Source: Costus lasius
Lineage: Eukaryota > Streptophyta > Magnoliopsida > Zingiberales > Costaceae
NCBI GenBank assembly: GCA_027563935.2
Contig: CM050453.2
Span: 87,704,665-87,768,664 of the forward strand
Reading direction: 5' to 3'
Length of the DNA: 64,000 bases
The notes beneath the pieces were generated by a model, which saw only the letters and a list, made by a program, of their open reading frames with translations, ran no database searches and was not told the origin of the DNA. The translations under genes and the position numbers were made by a program. Positions 11,839 to 23,729 of the stretch are shown here, piece after piece. Each line of letters opens with the position of its first letter. Positions within the stretch are counted from its first letter, which is position 1.

Positions 11839-11884
<46 letters not shown>
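11719..11884. repeat. AT-rich satellite: 20-bp palindromic units of TA/TG/CA steps
   Basis: About eight tandem copies of a 20-bp unit (ATATATATGTATATATATAC and rotations), plus a plain (TA)n stretch near 11850. Each unit is close to self-complementary, so both strands can form hairpins. ORFs of alternating Tyr/Ile/Met here are artefacts. Confidence 0.9.
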
Positions 11885-12466
11885 GGTAGTGAGTGTGGGT
11901 TTTGCTAGATCAAGTACTCGATAAAAGCATATCCATCCCTAAATTTTTAGGAGAAACTCATCTCTATAGATGAGGGTGATGTAGACATTTTAGTTTTTAC
12001 CCCCTAAGAAGTCGCAACAACCCAAAAATTGAGAGTTGTCTTAGCTTTCTCATTTTCTAAAAACTTGCCAATGCTAATGTTGCATGCTACTTCATGAAGC
12101 CACTAATAACATCACCATCACCACTATACTTGTATACCAGAATACTTTCTCATTGATCTGTGTAGTAGATTTTTTTGCTTGGGTTGACAATCAGTGACAA
12201 CATGCATTATCATAGAGCTAGTGGATACAAGAGGAGAGGCAACATGGAAATTTGTATAAAAAATGTTGTGATTAATATGGAGAGAAGAAATAGAGGTTGA
12301 AGACTAGATGGTGGATGGCACTAATAAAGGGAATCAAGAAGACACCACCTACAAATAAAACACTACTTATTAAGTAGGCTTATCACAATAAAATCCAAGT
12401 ACTTAGAGCCGAGTGGTGATGTCAAGCTAGGTGACAACATAAGCCTGTAGATGATAGGGGTTAGAG

Positions 12467-12763
12467 GTTGTTAAAAGGAAACTATGTGCCACTATATAGC
12501 AACAAAGTTCAATACATAAAACATTAGTGTGTAGGCCCATGGGTAGTAGGGATGAAGAATGTAATCATGGTCTACAACCACAACAAAGATTATTAAAGTT
12601 TTCTAAAAGGAGGCTATGTACCACTATATAGCAACAATGTGTAGGCCCATGGGTGGTATGGATGTCATGGTCTACAACCACAACAAAGCTTACTAAAGGT
12701 TGCTAAAAGGAGGCTATGTACCACTATAGTAAGGATGGTCTACAACCACAACAAAGATTTCTA
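12467..12763 (+). repeat. Three degenerate tandem copies of a roughly 100-bp unit
   Basis: Units begin near 12467, 12600 and 12699. Each carries AAAAGGA(A/G)(A/G)CTATGT followed by CCACTATA and, later, CATGGTCTACAACC and ACAACAAAG. The later copies are progressively shorter through internal deletions. No coding potential is seen. Confidence 0.85.
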
Positions 12764-13026
12764 ATGAATATGATGGTGCTAAGAGTCTCATAAGGAAGAG
12801 AGTCATGACTATAGTTTGGAGAGTGAGCAGAGAAAGAGATGGGGTACCTAGTATTTAGGAATACAAATTGTATGTAAAAAACTGGTTCTTATACTTTTAC
12901 TAATATCAAGAAAGAATATAATATATACTTTGAAGCATTGATTTGTAATTTCAAAATTTTGCATATGCCAAAATTATTCTATTATTAAAATGAGTACCAT
13001 TAAATTTCAAAAGATGAACAACTTGA

Positions 13027-13268
<242 letters not shown>

Positions 13269-13347
13269 GTAAGTTCATTTCAATTCAAACATAAATATGA
13301 TTTATTGTCATTTCAAAGAAATAAATTTATATTGTAAATATATGCAG

Positions 13348-13498
13348 TGGATATATGGCACCAGAGTATGCCATGGAAGGCCTTTTTTCAGAAAAATCTG
13401 ATGTGTTCAGTTTTGGTGTAATAATGCTTGAAATTTTAAGCGGAAAGAAGATTAGGACAACCAATCAATTAGAACCACACAAGAATCTTATACATCAG
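13348..13498 (+). CDS. SRLK-1 exon 6: activation segment end and C-lobe
   Basis: The 151-nt exon completes [24 protein letters not shown], which is kinase subdomains VIII-IX, and continues to LEILSGKK and NLIHQ. It ends in phase 0 at GTACCAAG. SRLK-2 has the same length, with a stop in place of the Glu of the SEKSD motif. Confidence 0.9.
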
Positions 13499-13582
13499 GT
13501 ACCAAGTGAACCTTGTGTCAATAATCTTATCCTTCTCAATTTATTTTTGTAATAATAGGATTTGCTTTTATAAACTTTGTAG

Positions 13583-13867
13583 GCATTGGGATTATGGAGG
13601 GAAGGTAGATGCTTGGAACTAGTAGATGAAGCAATGGGAGAATCTTATCACAGGTCTAAAGTTGAGAGATTTATCAATGTGGCTCTACTATGTGTACAAG
13701 AAGGGAGCGATTATAGACCAACAATGGAAAAGGTGGTTATGATGTTAAGCATTGAAGACATCATGCTTGATGAACCTAGGAGCACAACTTTGGAAATAAC
13801 AAATAATTTTGAAGGAAATTGTAGTTTGAGCAATGAAATTAGTGTAACAGAATTAGAAGGTCGGTGA
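13583..13867 (+). CDS. SRLK-1 exon 7: kinase C-lobe end and tail
   Basis: The 285-nt terminal exon encodes LWREGRCLELVDEAMGES, then VERFINVALLCVQEGSDYRPTM (subdomain XI with its conserved Arg), and a short tail ending ISVTELEGR before TGA at 13865. The tail is the usual S-domain kinase C-terminus. Confidence 0.9.
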   Translation, partial: ALGLWREGRCLELVDEAMGESYHRSKVERFINVALLCVQEGSDYRPTMEKVVMMLSIEDIMLDEPRSTTLEITNNFEGNCSLSNEISVTELEGR

Positions 13868-14120
13868 AATAACATCCTTCATGACATGTATGATTATTTA
13901 TTATTAAGGATGTTAAGGATGTTAATAAATTGTTAATTTACAAATTCAATTGCATAGTTATTACAACAATATGTGTTCAGTATTTTACTTAAGATTGAAT
14001 TATATCTTATACAATATGGTTTATAATTATTGTAATAACATAGTTACATGCTATAGAAGCCTAGTTATCTTCATCTAGTTTACTTCCCATGCACCTCCCC
14101 TCTTAGCAACCGCCATCTTC
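13868..14120 (+). other. SRLK-1 3' flank, shared with SRLK-2
   Basis: AT-rich DNA containing TAAGGATGTTA, a TTGTTAATTTACAAA block and a TTACAACAATATGTG block that recur in order behind SRLK-2 (43670-43860). It therefore marks the right end of the duplicated gene unit and probably includes the 3' UTR. No clear polyadenylation signal was singled out. Confidence 0.6.
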
Positions 14121-15132
14121 TCCACCATATGCCCTCCACAATACATACAAGCCGAAACCATACTTTCCTCCAATCCCCATCATCTATCTATAAGCATACA
14201 CCACTGGTGCACCAACACCTGACGACCTCATCTCCAGTAGTAGCCTTAATCCTCATCCTCCACATTATATTAAACCAATCAGCCCAGCCTCTTCCAGCTA
14301 CTCAACATCCATATTCTGACATTTTCATCCCTCTCACGTCCAACTCAATTCATCAACAATGCTAATAAATCCATGTCATTGTCTAGGCTCCAAGCAAACA
14401 CCACACCTCTAGCTATGGAAGAATATGACCTTTTTCCCTCATATAACAATCACGTATGTTGAACCATTAATTTTCACTTATTCATGCATAAAAAATAATA
14501 AAATTAATGATAGTCAAAATTGATTTTGACCATGGAGTAAAAATTGGAAACATAAAAAAAAATTAAGTAACGTGTGAGCTTTCATATGAAGGAAAGAAAA
14601 AAAAATTGGCAAAGAAGGAATGTAAAAAAAAAAGAAAGAAGGAAATTTGGATTATCGAATATCCAAATAAAAAAAAAGGAAAAGGGGAAATATGGAATTA
14701 TGGGATGTTAGCTCAAATAATAGAAATAAATAAATCTTGGTATAATTAAAAGCCGATTAGGAGCTAAATAAAAGAAAAGTTGACTTGAATCATAGCCACA
14801 ATTAACCAAATTTAGATAACAAGAATCGTGAACCTCAATCATGATTAAGATGAAGGTTCTCCTTTATAAAAAGGGATTAGAAAAAAGGAATAGTAGAGAG
14901 GTGGAGGAGGTCTCGGCAAAGAAAAAAAAAACAAGAGGGCTCTTGGGGGTCTCGACAAGAGAGGGAGAAGAAAGATAAAAAGAAAAGGAGGGGAGAAAAA
15001 CTTGGCAAAAAAAAAAGGAGAAGAAAAGGAAGCTCTCGGCAAGGGAGAGGTCAATAAAGAAAAGGGAAGAAAGGAAGCGACCCAAAAAATTTCTTTTGTG
15101 AAGAGCAAAAGAAATATCATATGTTGAGATTT
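14121..15132. other. Intergenic low-complexity DNA
   Basis: A C/T- and A-rich region. From about 14870 to 15090 it is nearly all purine on the plus strand, with a possible TATA-like CTTTATAAAAAGG at 14861. A small plus-strand frame at 14129-14365 resembles nothing I know. It could be part of an old LTR, but no partner repeat is present. Confidence 0.5.
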
Positions 15133-15320
15133 TTATATCTTAAACATTCATATCCTAAAATTTTCTTGGGATTTTATATCCCCATATTTTTTGGGATTTT
15201 TATATCCCCAAATTTCTTTGGATTTTAAATCCCCAAAATTCTTGGGATCTTTATATCCCCAAAATTTTTCTAGGATTTCATATCCCTTAAAATTCCTGGG
15301 ATCTTTATATCCCCTCATCA
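15133..15320 (+). repeat. Degenerate 25-28-bp tandem repeats
   Basis: About seven units built on GGGAT(T/C)TTTATATCCCC followed by an A/T-rich tail with TTCTT. GGGAT and ATCCC within a unit are inverted, so each unit could fold on itself. Confidence 0.85.
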
Positions 15321-15714
15321 ATGCTGCTGTTTGTTTTGATTTTAAGAGCCGTGCAAATTTGCACATGTTGCTTGTTGCCTTTTTCTCTTATCTAGACGAG
15401 AAGAAGATTTTTTCGTCGTCTCTCGAAGCCCCGACACCAAACGCTAGTGGATGAAACAGTGTCGTCTAATGATCAACATCACGCTAACAGATGAAGTAGT
15501 CTTGTCCACCGAAATTTCCACCACAAGAATTTGAGCCCTTGATTCGCAGCTGTTGTTTCCACTAGACGGAGCCAAACTCCGGTCATGAGTTCTTCTTGAT
15601 ATAGAGAAGGTACCCCCAGAGTTGATTGAGCGGAGGAGTGGCGGGCGGCATTTGGCGGGAAACCCTATCTCCATGCACTGCCGCCTCCGTCGCGGCTAAC
15701 AAAAGAAAAGAACG

Positions 15715-16090
15715 GACGGTCTAGATCCGTTCAAATCAAATCGGTGGTTTAGATTTAAATCAAATCAATGATCCAGATTACTTCAAGCTTAATTGGACGG
15801 CCGAAATCAATCTGATGTAATAAATTGAATCCAACAGATCATATTCATCCACATCAAATCCAACGGTTCAGATTCATCCACATCATATCCGACGGTCCTG
15901 ATTTGAATAAAAAACGACAATCGAGATTACTCTAAGTAACATCGGATGGCAAAAATTAATCTGATTTAATAAACTAAATCCAACGACAACGATTCATCTA
16001 GCCAAAATCTAACAGATCATATTGAATAAATCAAACGTCGATCGAACGGACCAGATCATTCACTTTGATCTAATCTAAATATCAAATCAA
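15715..16090 (+). repeat. Degenerate short repeats of ATCCAACGG / CAGATT type
   Basis: Repeated variants of AATCCAACGGTTCAGATT and ATCAAATC, about every 35-45 bp, immediately in front of the Athila-2 LTR. The function is unknown and the units are too degenerate to define a period. Confidence 0.6.
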
Positions 16091-16096
16091 TGGCTT

Positions 16097-18159
16097 GATG
16101 ACACCAAAATATATAGTATATTTTGTATCATTTTAGATATCATTTCATGTTAAATTGAGGATCTTTTACTTGTTTTCATGCTAAATTCATCGAATATCGC
16201 AAAGTCTACTTCTATTTTGGTTTCTGATGATTTTCAGGTAAAAAGCCATTATTTCAAGAAGTTTTCAAGTAAAATCAAACACATAGAAGAGTTACCATCA
16301 TCAAGAGGAGATCACCCAAGAAATTTCATGTAAAACGGAGCAACTCAGCAAATTACGGCAGTGCCGTAACCTAGTTTACGGTACCGTATTTTCATACGCT
16401 ACCGTAAAATCTGAGCCACTGCCGTATTTTGAAGAGTTTCCGAACAGAAGGTTTTTCGGATTTTACGGCAGTACCGTAAACCAAATTACGGTACCGTATT
16501 TCAGAGCGCTTCAGAACAGAAACTTTGCTTGATTTTATAGCACCATCGTAAAGGATAACACGGGCCGTATTTTCTAGTCAATTTAGAACAGAGAGTTCAG
16601 CCGATTTTACGGCAGTACCGTAAACCAGATTACGGTGCCGTATTTCCCAGACGACATCAAAACAGAAAACTCGACCAATTTTACGGCAGTGCCGTAAACT
16701 ATTACACTACCGTATTTCATGTTTTGAACGCGACTCCCAGGTCAATTTCGACACCTGATTTTTACGGAGAAGGTTGCGGATGATCCAGACCTTTATGTTC
16801 GATGTTGTAAGCAGCAAAAAGAGGGCTGGTGACGAGAGGAACAGATACACACCGAAAGCCCCAATTTTGTCAACTATCGAGAGAGAAATCAGGACTCACG
16901 CCACCGCATAGGGTTCCACCACCGCGATCAATCCAGACCACCTCCGGTCGTGATTTTCATACTGAAGCTTCGTCTGAAGGAGGTGAGAACATGCCAGAAG
17001 TTTCAGATCGAAAGGAGATCAGTTGGAAGAGGAATCGAAGAAAGAAGAGGTGCCGACACTGTTTATCGCTTCAAATTACAAATTACGGCTGTGTTTTATT
17101 TCACAGTCGTGCTGTGTTTTCTTAAACTCTTCTTTTTCTTTGATTTTCGATCTTCTAAAACCATGACTTATTGTAATTCCTTCACGATGCTAGCTTAAAC
17201 TACTTTTGGGACATGGGGGAGTAATTCCCTTTGATTTTCTTAATGACTAGATTATTTTTACTTTCATCATGATTGTTCTACTTTGATAATTTTGCCTATG
17301 TGATTATTGCTCTAAGATTCTCTTTAGTTTATTTGTGTCATCATGTTTTAGAGTTCTCGCAATAAGGACAGAAAGGTGACTTGCTTGAGAATATGGAACC
17401 CTAGAATTGTATGATAGGAATTTTCTTAGGATTGTTCTTATTATTTAATTCTAGTGATTTGTATTGCCATGATAACAATTACAAACTTAGGATTGAGTTA
17501 TTGTGTCAAACGTGGAGATCTTACATAAAAGTGATGATCGGAACGTTGGAGAACCATAGGCAAAACTTGTGTTGAGACTCAGATGCACGACGGTGATCAT
17601 TGAGTTTCCGCTTGAGATGATCAACTTAGAATTCGGATGCACAAAAGTGATCCTCGAGTTCTTCGATTGATGATTTACCTATCATTAGCTTGGGATGAAT
17701 CTTGCACGAAAGCGAGGATTTATTATTGTATGGTAATCTGCACGAGAGTGAGATAATCCCTTTTTAGGTAAATTATGTCTTCATCAAAATAGAATTTGAT
17801 TGATGAATATCTTTGTACATCTAGTCATGAAAATCTAAGTGAATGAAACCCTAGTCCTAATTTTCTCTCTCTGATAGTATTTCTTTCCGTGTGTTTGCGA
17901 TATTTGCTTGACTTTCATTCGACTACCTAGATAGTAAGAAATCAATTGATCAGTACTTGACAACATAGGTCTCTGTGGGTTCGATATCTTTCTTTATTAC
18001 TTCGAGTATCCGTGCACTTGCGGAGATAACAACAAGTGTAGTAATTGAACAAGTTTTTGGAGCCGTATCAGGGGGTGACAAGTCCCTATGCGCCATCACT
18101 TAGGTTTTGGCTGCGACTTTAGAAATAAGTTTAATTTACCTACTTGTTGGGATACAACA
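16097..18159 (+). repeat. Athila-2 5' LTR (about 2.06 kb)
   Basis: The LTR runs from TGATGACACC to ATACAACA just before the primer site. The outer part has the TTTTCAGGTAAAAA phrase shared with Athila-3. The inner third has several GCACGA(A/G)AG(C/T)GA-type phrases, found also in the other Athila-like LTRs. An imperfect copy of the LTR end plus primer site occurs about 110 bp earlier (near 18048), suggesting an internal duplication. Confidence 0.75.
16352..16715 (+). repeat. Palindrome array in the Athila-2 LTR (TACGG/CCGTA type)
   Basis: Five units begin near 16354, 16464, 16536, 16608 and 16682. Each has TTACGGCAGTRCCGTAA followed by a second palindrome such as TTACGGTACCGTA. Spacers are 72-74 bp between the last four and contain the phrase AACAGA. 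The array begins 255 bp after the LTR start. Confidence 0.88.
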
Positions 18160-18165
18160 AGTTTT

Positions 18166-18183
18166 TGGCGCCGTTGCCGGGGA
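18166..18183 (+). promoter_or_regulatory. Athila-2 primer binding site, tRNA-Asp
   Basis: TGGCGCCGTTGCCGGGGA is an exact complement of a plant tRNA-Asp(GUC) 3' end as I know it. It sits six bases after the LTR, as expected for Athila/Tat elements. Confidence 0.9.
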
Positions 18184-18320
18184 CCTTAGTTTTGTCAATA
18201 TTGAAGATATTGAGAGTATTGCAAGACTAGGCTTAATTTATGTTCTATCTTTTTGTTCTTCTCTGCTTGCTTGATTTGCTTAATCTATCTGCTTTAGACT
18301 ATACAGGAAATTTGAATCCA

Positions 18321-18895
18321 ATGGCAGGACGGAGATCACTTAGGGACTATGGTGTCCCCAAGCCACAAAAAATACACTCTAGCATTATCAAACCCAACAT
18401 CGAAGCAGATGATTTCGAGATTAATCCTGCCTTCTTGACCATGGTCCAGCAGAATCAATTTGGAGGAGATCCAATTGAAGATCCCTATCAACACTTATAT
18501 CTTTTTCTTGAATATTGTGATACCATTAAGATCAATGGAGTTTCTGATGATGCACTTAAACTAAGAATATTTCCTTTTTCTCTCAGGGACCGAGCACAAT
18601 TTTAGCTACATTCTAGACCTACTGGTGCATTCACTACATGGGAACAACTGTCAAATGCTTTCCTGACGAAATACTTTCCACCAAGTAAAACCATCCAATT
18701 GAAAAATCAAATCATGAACTTTGCACAGAAAGATGGAGAATCATTTAACAAGGCGTGGGAGCGGTTCAATGATTTAGTACGGAAGCGCCCACACCATAGC
18801 CTTGAAGATTGAACTTTAATTCATATGTTTTATTATGGTTTACTTATTGACACCCATCTAATTGTTGATACTTCTGCAGGAGGAGCTAAACCCTG
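18321..18895 (+). pseudogene. Athila-2 gag, broken
   Basis: The frame from the ATG at 18321 (MAGRRSLRDYGVPKPQK) encodes the capsid-type retrotransposon gag domain: INPAFLTMVQQNQFGG, DPYQHLYLFLEYCDTIKING, ALKLRIFPFSLRDRA, WEQLSNAFLTKYFPPSK and ESFNKAWERFNDLVRK. TAG after RAQF (18603-18605) and TGA after HHSLED interrupt it. Similarity is lost near AGGAGAKP, where the next element begins. Confidence 0.85.
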
Positions 18896-19085
18896 AAAGG
18901 ATAATGATCCCAATAGTTCATAGACTTTTGGATGTGACTTTTTGTCCCATGGCCCAAGAGACAATGCAAAGAGATGGTATTGATTGAATCATTGGATTTG
19001 ATCTATTCAGTGTTACACACAGAACTACAAACTATTATTAATTGCACCACTACTATAGAACATTCCAGATTTAAAGAAATACCAT

Positions 19086-19340
19086 TTATTTCAAACTGAA
19101 AATCCATTCAAAAGAATGGACATAATGTTCTAATACAAAAGCTGGTACATAATAGCAAAGTTCTAGTTGAAGTCTTGAAAGCAGTGAGATGATATCAACA
19201 GCAGCATCCAATGCTCCGTTCTTGACTCGAAAGTTGATCCCACCAAGCCACATTGTCATACTTCTTCTGAGCTCCTGCATATGAAAACATATGTGAAGCC
19301 CATATGCGGTACCCAGTACCCATGAATAAGAAGTAGACAT
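19086..19340 (-). pseudogene. Copia-A protease fragment, active-site Asp lost
   Basis: The minus-strand frame matches the copia protease region of copia-C in this window (SWVLDTACGVHIC...ELK...DLRVGNGA). Here it reads SWVLGTAYGLHICFHMQELRR, so the catalytic Asp of DTA is Gly. It is a decayed fragment. Confidence 0.75.
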
Positions 19341-19658
19341 AAAAACCTCAGTAACATAATACCTGAAGCAGATGGATTACATCCCTTCTTCTGTGCCATG
19401 CTTTTCCTGGGGCCTTAATCCGTCCTGAAATTTCCATGCATTCCCAATCTTCCGAAGTTATAGCTTCGAAGAAACAAAACCATGGTCATTCTTGGATTTA
19501 GGCAAACACCCAGAAGATCGAGCAACACTCTCTTGATCACTATTTGAAGTGCCTAGTGTGAAGAGACCTCGAAGATGTATGATGATATCATAAATCCCTA
19601 TCTCATCACACTCAACTTGGACCTCAGGGGTCATGCACTTTAAGACAAGAACAGTGTA

Positions 19659-19865
19659 CTATTTATTATCTTCACAATGTTCAAGATAGACATTCCACTC
19701 CCACCCCGTAGTAAAATAAATACTGGGCTGGGATGTAGGTCTTTCAAGAAGATGCATCTTATTTTCTTGTTTCAGTATTTTGGACAATATTCTAAACCAT
19801 CTTGTCCAATTTGTTCCATCCAGTTTATGTTTATGAAGTTTCAATCTAAGATTAGGAGATGCCAT
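19659..19865 (-). pseudogene. Copia-A gag N-terminus fragment
   Basis: The frame reads KLDGTNWTRWFRILSKILKQENKMHLLERPTSQP and parallels the copia-C gag start (EREKFAGPNFSDWFGHLKIIL...LYILETAVPP). The following gag sequence is interrupted. The start ATG at 19865 lies 165 nt after the leader hairpin at 20030. Confidence 0.7.
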
Positions 19866-20029
19866 TATCTACAATAAGCAAATAAGCAAAATAAGTACTA
19901 TAATAAAGCATTTAACAAGGACTTTAAATTAAATGCTATGTTCCCACTATTTCTTTAACAAGTTGATAACTCTCAAACTCAACTTGGAAATTAGTGAGTA
20001 GGATCCTAATTTCACATGAGGTCTCCATG

Positions 20030-20045
20030 ACTCACGAGGGTGAGT
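20030..20045 (-). other. Copia-A leader hairpin 2
   Basis: On the element sense (minus) strand ACTCAC-CCTC-GTGAGT forms a perfect six-pair stem with a four-base loop, just upstream of gag. It corresponds to 35782 in copia-B and 57366 in copia-C. Confidence 0.7.
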
Positions 20046-20353
20046 TGGGGTGCACAGAGAGTCTCATGCTTCCTTAGGTAGGCATGCTAGCCAATTGTGC
20101 CGTGCACAATTCCTCTTAGTTAAGACAGACTAGGCACCCTGTGTCTAGCGAGCGCTGGATACAACATAGAACCCTATCCTCTCAACAGCTGCCTCTAGTG
20201 ATTCATCATGTCAGTGACATATGAAAACTAGTCAAGTCTGATCCTAACCGTTATGCCCAGGGCCAACGAGTTTCCTTGCGAAGGCACGCCCAGGTTAAAA
20301 CTGGATAGGGGAAACCATTATCACTACACATCTTCTAAAGATAAGTGGGTGTG

Positions 20354-20369
20354 TCCCACGAGGGTGGAA
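20354..20369 (-). other. Copia-A leader hairpin 1
   Basis: In the sense RNA TTCCAC-CCTC-GTGGGA pairs fully if one U-G wobble is allowed. It lies 324 nt from hairpin 2, the same spacing as in copia-B. Confidence 0.65.
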
Positions 20370-21367
20370 AATAATTCACAACACCACTGATCGATAGTTT
20401 GATGAGGGATATGCATTAGAAGGCTTTATTGACTTGATATTACATGGAGAGTTTATTCATTAATTATTATTCTTTTCTAGCATGCAATTTTCCTATGGTG
20501 GCAACAAAAGGAAAAAAACACATCACAGGCATGCTATGGATAAAATAATAAACCATCACAGGCATGCTAATATGGCCAATATGGTCATAGCCCTTTTCAT
20601 ACATATAACATATCACGAGCCATGTGATATGTTATCATGCATCCAAGGGTTGCGAGTCCCTTCAGCAGATCAGCCCATGCCAGAAGCCGAAAGCAAGCAT
20701 CCCTTCCTCCAACCGCAAATCCATCACCGTGCTTCCAATGCTCGCGCCACTCTGAAATCGGTTGAAGAAGACACCTTGTTGTCTTGATGAACCTTAACCT
20801 ATCTTATGAAAACAATTCTACATCAATTCTAAAGTACGATGAAAATTTTTACATCAAGATAGGGGGAACCACACGCAAGTGGCAGAAAGATTTTACAAGC
20901 ATTCATCACAGGTGGAAACATCCTTCCACATCACAACACAGGAGGGCACTCGCTATGACCATATCAACCCATGGAAGAGACAGGTGGCGCATATATAAAA
21001 TTTGAAAGACTGGAATAATCAAATTTTATCCCCTTATGCGCCAACACCATCCAAAGCAGTCTCTCATTCAAATTTATGCTAAAATTCAGATCAAGTTTCA
21101 TGATGATTTCATGGACTCTATCGGCTGGCAATTTTATCAGATCAAGAGACCCGGCCAGTCCGAAGACACAATGCCCGTCCTACTTGACAAAATTACGTGC
21201 GCCTTTGGTCTTAAATCCATCACAAACACAATCCAAATTTCGGCCATAAAAATCGATAAGAGAAGTTTGGATGAAAACGCCTTCTAGGTGAAACGCGCAT
21301 GGAAGAAAGAAAAATTTTTAAAAATTTTTTCACACAAGCATATGTACACCTTGTGTTTCTTGCAAGT

Positions 21368-21380
21368 AGCTCTGATACCA
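21368..21380 (-). promoter_or_regulatory. Copia-A primer binding site, tRNA-Met type
   Basis: On the minus strand TGGTATCAGAGCT follows the LTR end (CCCCAATAG). This is the canonical initiator tRNA-Met primer site of plant copia elements. Confidence 0.88.
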
Positions 21381-21381
21381 C

Positions 21382-23729
21382 TATTGGGGAATGCCTGGTG
21401 TAATTTAAAATTTTTGCAGTCCCAGGACATAGCGGAAGAAGCATTACACCCGAAACACATTCCTTTCCCAAGGGTCCATGCAAGAGAGAGAACACAAGGA
21501 TGTGATAGGGGTGATACCTCTAATGCTTGTCAAGTCGATGATGCCAAGTTGAAGATGCTCAAATGCTCATCCTCTACAAGTATCCATGCGTCGACCTTCT
21601 CAACGTTGCTCCCTTCCATGCTTGGTGCTAGCCTCAGGAAGAGAAGATCACCTCTTGGAATCTCCTTCTTCTTCTTCCTTTGTTCTTCACGCCAACAAGA
21701 CTCCTCCAAGGAGACTCTCGGCCAACAAAGAGAAGAGGTAGAAGAGTGGTGGCACAACACCAAGGAAGGAGGGCGGCTAGGGTTTCAAGGCATGCGCAAC
21801 TCCAAGTTGCCTTGCCTCAAGAAGAAATTCTGCACTTGTTGATTACACAAAGAGGGGGCGCATACCCCTTCTTTTATATGCATTCATGCCATAGCCATCA
21901 CCCTTCTTTCCTTAAGTGTTCTTGGTGCAATTTCTCCAAGAAATTGCCGGAAGACATCAGCCACAAGCCTCCTTGAATTGGTGCATCATGAAGCTTGGAA
22001 AGAATCAAGCTTCTTGCCATATCAAGAGGAGTAATTTGAGTTCAATTATAATTTGAACTTTCCTTATGTGATTGGCGCATGCCATACTTGAATTAATGAA
22101 GCCTTACACGCCTCCACACCAGCCCACATGTCCAAGAGAGTTTCCAATTGAAGAAACCAAATTCCACTAGGATTTATTCATGTCAATTGGCGCCAATGAT
22201 GAATCCTACTCCCCTTAGGATTCCAATTTTGCCTCAATTAGATTTAATCTACAATCCCTAATTGGATTTAGATTTCAACACTAATTAGGCCCATGAATAA
22301 AATCCTTATTGGATTAGGATTTGCGCCCAACACAATGGGCCTTATCCAAATCCAATTCTCATTAGAATTTGAATCCTAGTTGGATTAGGATTCACGCCAA
22401 ACCACTATGGGCCTTATCCATAACCAAATTCTTATTAGGATTTAAATCCTAATTGGATTAGGATTCTCACTCCTAGTAGAATTAGGATTCCAACTCCTAG
22501 TTGGAATAGGATTCTAATTCCTAATAGGATTAGGATTCCAACTCCTAATTAAATTAGGATTCCAACTCCTAGTTGGATTAGGATTCCAATTCCTAATAGG
22601 ATTAGGATTCCAACTCCTAGTTGAATTAGGATTCCAATTCCTAATAGGATTAGGATTCCAACTCCTAATTAAATTAGGATTCATATCCAACATGGTTTAT
22701 AGTCCCCAGTCCAAGTACAACTCCCATATAGAGTACAAACTTGACCAGAATATACATAAACCAATGAATCCCAATTGGAACCAGATTCAACCATGAATCT
22801 GTCTTGGGCATAGAATCAGAATGAACTCAAATATATTCCAAGATATCCAGATCATAAAACAGCATCAAGAGTCTATTGCGTGTGACCCCGTAGGATCCAT
22901 ATGACGATGGCAATGATGATTAAACATCATAAGTAGTGAGAGGTATCTAGCAACACATCACTACTACCCATGTCATAGGACTTAAGTCATCTGGAAACAA
23001 CTCCCTGACAAGCAACGTGGATTCCCATGCATTATAGATCCCTTTGCCTGAACTGATATCCCGCCATTGGATTAGTCTCATATTGATTAATCCAATCTAT
23101 TGGTCATGACTCAAAAAGTATGGCCATACATTCCTGTCATGCACTAAAGAGGTGGGGTGCCCCAAAGTGGATATCATGCTTCCAATTAAGGAAGGGGCAA
23201 ATCCTCCTATTGGTCATCCATATCTCTATATGACTTATGATATGTCCAATGACAGTGGTTTTGATCACCCATTTACGGAGAGACATAAGACTGTATCAAA
23301 ATATACCCGTCATCATATCTAGACATGAATACCTCAAGTCTAAGGATCAATGCAAACCTCTTGCATGTGAGATTGACCTGTTGACTAGACAAGTCAATCC
23401 TCACGATGGGTCACTCTAGTGCATCCAATGCACCTGTATGTCTGCGTTACTGTGCCCCGCACCTAACCAGCCCATACATCAGTCTTACATGCACCAAAAC
23501 TGTCCCTTATCAGCTAAGGCACCTTGACTTGGGATAACTTTGAGAATGGATCCAACCAAACTCCTGGGATATTATTTATGCAATTCAATACATCATCGTA
23601 GGTAAAGCAATCTGCATAATAACGACCATGCCTCAATTGATTATATCAATATTATTAATTCTATCAAAGTACATTCAGATAATGTTGGACCAATTTCATA
23701 TATTGGTCTACTGGGCATAAACACTAACA
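21382..23729 (-). repeat. Copia-A 5' LTR (2348 bp)
   Basis: The sense start is TGTTAGTGTTTATGCCC at 23729 and the end is CCCCAATA next to the primer site; the normal terminal CA has become TA. It contains an array of ATTAGGATTCC repeats. No second LTR exists in the window, so the insertion cannot be dated. Confidence 0.8.
22430..22690 (+). repeat. Tandem ATTAGGATTCCAA(C/T)TCCTA repeats inside the copia-A LTR
   Basis: About eight units of 25-27 bp alternate ATTAGGATTCC with AACTCCTAGTTGG or AATTCCTAATAGG. Many units contain inverted halves (CCTA/TAGG). Confidence 0.88.

Larger units (their letters stand above)
16097..18895 (+). mobile_element. Athila-2: 5' end of a Ty3/gypsy Athila-like element
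   Basis: A plus-strand LTR is followed by a perfect tRNA-Asp primer site and a gag with stops. The rest of the element is missing: near 18896 it gives way to a minus-strand copia remnant. The LTR start (TGATGACACC), the array and the gag sequence place it in the same broad group as Athila-1 and Athila-3, but as a distinct family by sequence. Confidence 0.85.
18896..23729 (-). mobile_element. Copia-A: 5' half of a Ty1/copia element, minus strand
   Basis: Read on the minus strand: a 2.35-kb LTR (23729-21382), a tRNA-Met-type primer site, a leader of about 1.5 kb with conserved hairpins, a gag N-terminus (about 19865) and a protease remnant (about 19340). Integrase, reverse transcriptase and the 3' LTR are missing. 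The leader is clearly homologous to that of copia-B. The left boundary against Athila-2 is approximate. Confidence 0.8.

Noticed and set aside
11539..11908. ORFs rich in Tyr and Ile on both strands
   Set aside because: They are translations of the alternating AT satellite.
14129..14365. 78-codon plus-strand ORF after SRLK-1
   Set aside because: Ser/His/Pro-rich, no recognisable domain, no counterpart behind SRLK-2.
14845..15120. Minus-strand ORFs rich in Phe, Pro and Leu
   Set aside because: They follow from a nearly pure purine tract on the plus strand; no domain or signal beyond composition.
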